Below, one piece after another: positions 48,250 through 49,459 of a DNA stretch of 49,459 nucleotides. How positions within the stretch are numbered: the stretch's first letter is position 1; every line of letters begins with the position of its first letter. The notes beneath the pieces were generated by a model. That model saw nothing but the letters and a program-made list of their open reading frames with translations. It was not told the DNA's origin and made no database searches. The DNA is from an uncultured Porphyromonadaceae bacterium (GTDB taxonomy: Bacteria > Bacteroidota > Bacteroidia > Bacteroidales > Muribaculaceae). The translations under genes and the position numbers were made by a program. The DNA is taken from assembly GCA_946414395.1 (NCBI GenBank), contig CAMKOE010000016.1, forward strand, positions 1 to 49,459, given 5' to 3'.

Positions 48250-49459
48250 TTACTGCTTCTCGCCAGTAACGCGCTCCAGCCAACTTACCATACCCCACAT
48301 CACGCCCATGGCGACGAGGCAGATAACCAGGAAGACGGCCCAGCACATCCACAGTTTGGGCATCTTGTTGAGCATGACCGGACCAATCCAGATCAACAGG
48401 TTGCCCAATGCGGTGGCACCCAGCCACAGGCCCTGGCAGATACCCTGCAGGTGCTTGGGAGCGATCTTGCTGACAAACGACAGACCCAGCGGCGAGATGA
48501 ACAACTCGGCAACCGTCAGGAAGAAGTAGGTGGCAATCAGTACCCACCACTGCGACTTCATGGCAGCCTGCTGGTCGATGCCCATGGCGCGGAAGGTCTC
48601 ACCATTGGGATAATCATAACTCATGCTCAGCACTACCAGGAACAGATAGGCCAGGCCGGTGATACCCATACCGATGACAATCTTCCTCGGCGTGGAAATG
48701 GCCTTGCCACGCTTGGCCAGCGCGGCAAAGATGGCCATGATGATCGGCGTGAGCACGATTACAAAGAACGGGTTAACGGCCTGCCAGATCTCGGGCGCGA
48801 TGCTATCGGTCACCACATAGTCACGGGCGAATACCGACAGCGACTGGCCGTTCTGGTGGAATGACAGCCAGAAGAACACGCACACGCCCAGCACTGCAAA
48901 CAGGGCAGCCATGCGCTGCTTGATCTCCTTGGCCATGGCCTGACGCTCCTCGGGAGTGTAGTCCTCAACGGCGGCAGCCTCTTTCTTGGCGGGAGTCGGG
49001 AAGATCTTCTTGAAGGCGATGAAGATAATCAGCGAGATGAACATGGCCACTACCGATGCGATGAAACTGTAGTGAACACCGGTGTTGAACACCTCAAGGT
49101 AACTGTTGCAGGCAGCCGTCATGTCATTGAGGTCGAGACCGCCCTTGTTCACGGTGCCCATGAGGGTGGTGAGGTTGGTCATCTGTTCGGCGGTCATGTT
49201 GGCGGCATCGTTGATGTACTGGTGGCACAATGCGGGCAGACCGGCATCATATACCATGCCCTTGACACCCAGCCACCACTGGCGCAACAGCGGAGCGACG
49301 AACGGGGCGATCAAGCCACCGATGTTGATGAACACATAGAAAATCTGGAAACCCGAGTCGCGGCGATCCTTGATCTCCTTGATCTCCTCGGCGCTCTTGC
49401 CCTGGGCAACAGCGTCGGCCTCCATGTTGTCATACATCTGGCCCACGATGGCCTGCAGG
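48250..49459 (-). CDS. POT/PTR family oligopeptide:proton symporter, N-terminus outside the window
   Basis: The visible 403 codons remain open to the right edge, reading LQAIVGQMYDNM at the edge. They lack the N-terminal helices. Conserved parts are RDSGFQIFYVFINIGGLIAPFVAPLLRQWWL, FFWLSFHQNGQSLSVFARDYV and FLTVAELFISPLGLSFVSKIAPKHLQGICQGLWLGATALGNLLIW, all aligned with the neighbouring POT protein. It has a larger loop (about residues 60-110 of the visible part, HQYINDAANMTAEQMTNLT...), so it probably differs in substrate range from its neighbour. Role: uptake of short peptides. Confidence 0.92.
   Translation of the reverse strand, partial: LQAIVGQMYDNMEADAVAQGKSAEEIKEIKDRRDSGFQIFYVFINIGGLIAPFVAPLLRQWWLGVKGMVYDAGLPALCHQYINDAANMTAEQMTNLTTLMGTVNKGGLDLNDMTAACNSYLEVFNTGVHYSFIASVVAMFISLIIFIAFKKIFPTPAKKEAAAVEDYTPEERQAMAKEIKQRMAALFAVLGVCVFFWLSFHQNGQSLSVFARDYVVTDSIAPEIWQAVNPFFVIVLTPIIMAIFAALAKRGKAISTPRKIVIGMGITGLAYLFLVVLSMSYDYPNGETFRAMGIDQQAAMKSQWWVLIATYFFLTVAELFISPLGLSFVSKIAPKHLQGICQGLWLGATALGNLLIWIGPVMLNKMPKLWMCWAVFLVICLVAMGVMWGMVSWLERVTGEKQ

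Noticed and set aside
1-49459. CRISPR arrays
   Set aside because: No regularly spaced direct repeats of 20-40 bases; all repeats seen are palindromes, pairs or short iterons.

Overview
The window reads as a chromosomal segment from a GC-rich member of the Bacteroidales (Prevotellaceae- or Muribaculaceae-like gut bacterium). The evidence is the Bacteroidetes-type promoters (TTTG or TTG, about 20 bases, then TAnnTTTG, for example 33784-33815), the weak Shine-Dalgarno signals, a secreted CotH-family protein ending in a dockerin, a Tricorn-like protease, paired POT peptide transporters and DUF6056-type membrane proteins. The assignment is by family content only; no marker gene fixes the genus.

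Layout. 1-6306 is a redox and small-molecule cluster: flavodoxin-like reductase, nitroreductase and AraC regulator on the minus strand, divergent from aldo/keto reductase, amidohydrolase, cupin/ABM protein and a frameshifted second aldo/keto reductase. 6307-20182 holds ordinary chromosomal genes: MerR regulator, DUF4298 and DUF1963 proteins, Tricorn-like protease, a PLC/P1-nuclease-like protein, a secreted esterase, a uracil/xanthine permease, AlkD-like protein, YjbR, beta-carbonic anhydrase, a DMT/YdcZ transporter, an acetyltransferase and a flavin reductase. 20660-29104 carries an S24 repressor-like regulator, an M16 protease, then a polyprenol-phosphate-type GT2 with three DUF6056/GT-C-like membrane proteins, with ribosome recycling factor among them. 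29124-32204 is a minus-strand SPFH / ribbon-helix-helix / two membrane-protein operon. After pepT and tRNA-Lys lies an integrated element of about 4.66 kb (34016-38674) bounded by a 24-bp direct repeat. It carries a tyrosine integrase, two unknown genes, an excisionase-like HTH protein, a DUF3987 primase/helicase-like gene (frameshifted), an iteron-like cluster and a strong promoter driving a short right-end transcript. The chromosome resumes with the CotH-dockerin gene, a rod-shaped ncRNA candidate, nnrD, tRNA-Leu, a YihY protein, adk and hpt. A REP-associated tyrosine transposase between two large REP palindromes follows, then two POT transporters, the last cut by the window end.

The most interesting items are: (a) the transposase at 45531-46493, which sits between two 68-81-bp paired-REP palindromes with oppositely oriented loops and appears to carry a DprA/SLOG-like C-terminal domain; (b) the compact integrated element with a candidate iteron origin and a right-end promoter that would face the integrase after circularisation; (c) a MITE-like repeat of about 120 bp with terminal inverted repeats, present twice in inverted orientation; (d) a 133-nt rod-shaped RNA candidate upstream of nnrD; (e) a GT2 plus three GT-C-like protein locus.

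Three genes, and possibly a fourth at the left edge, are broken by single-base indels, two of them in homopolymers. Long-read consensus error is therefore a real alternative to pseudogenisation.
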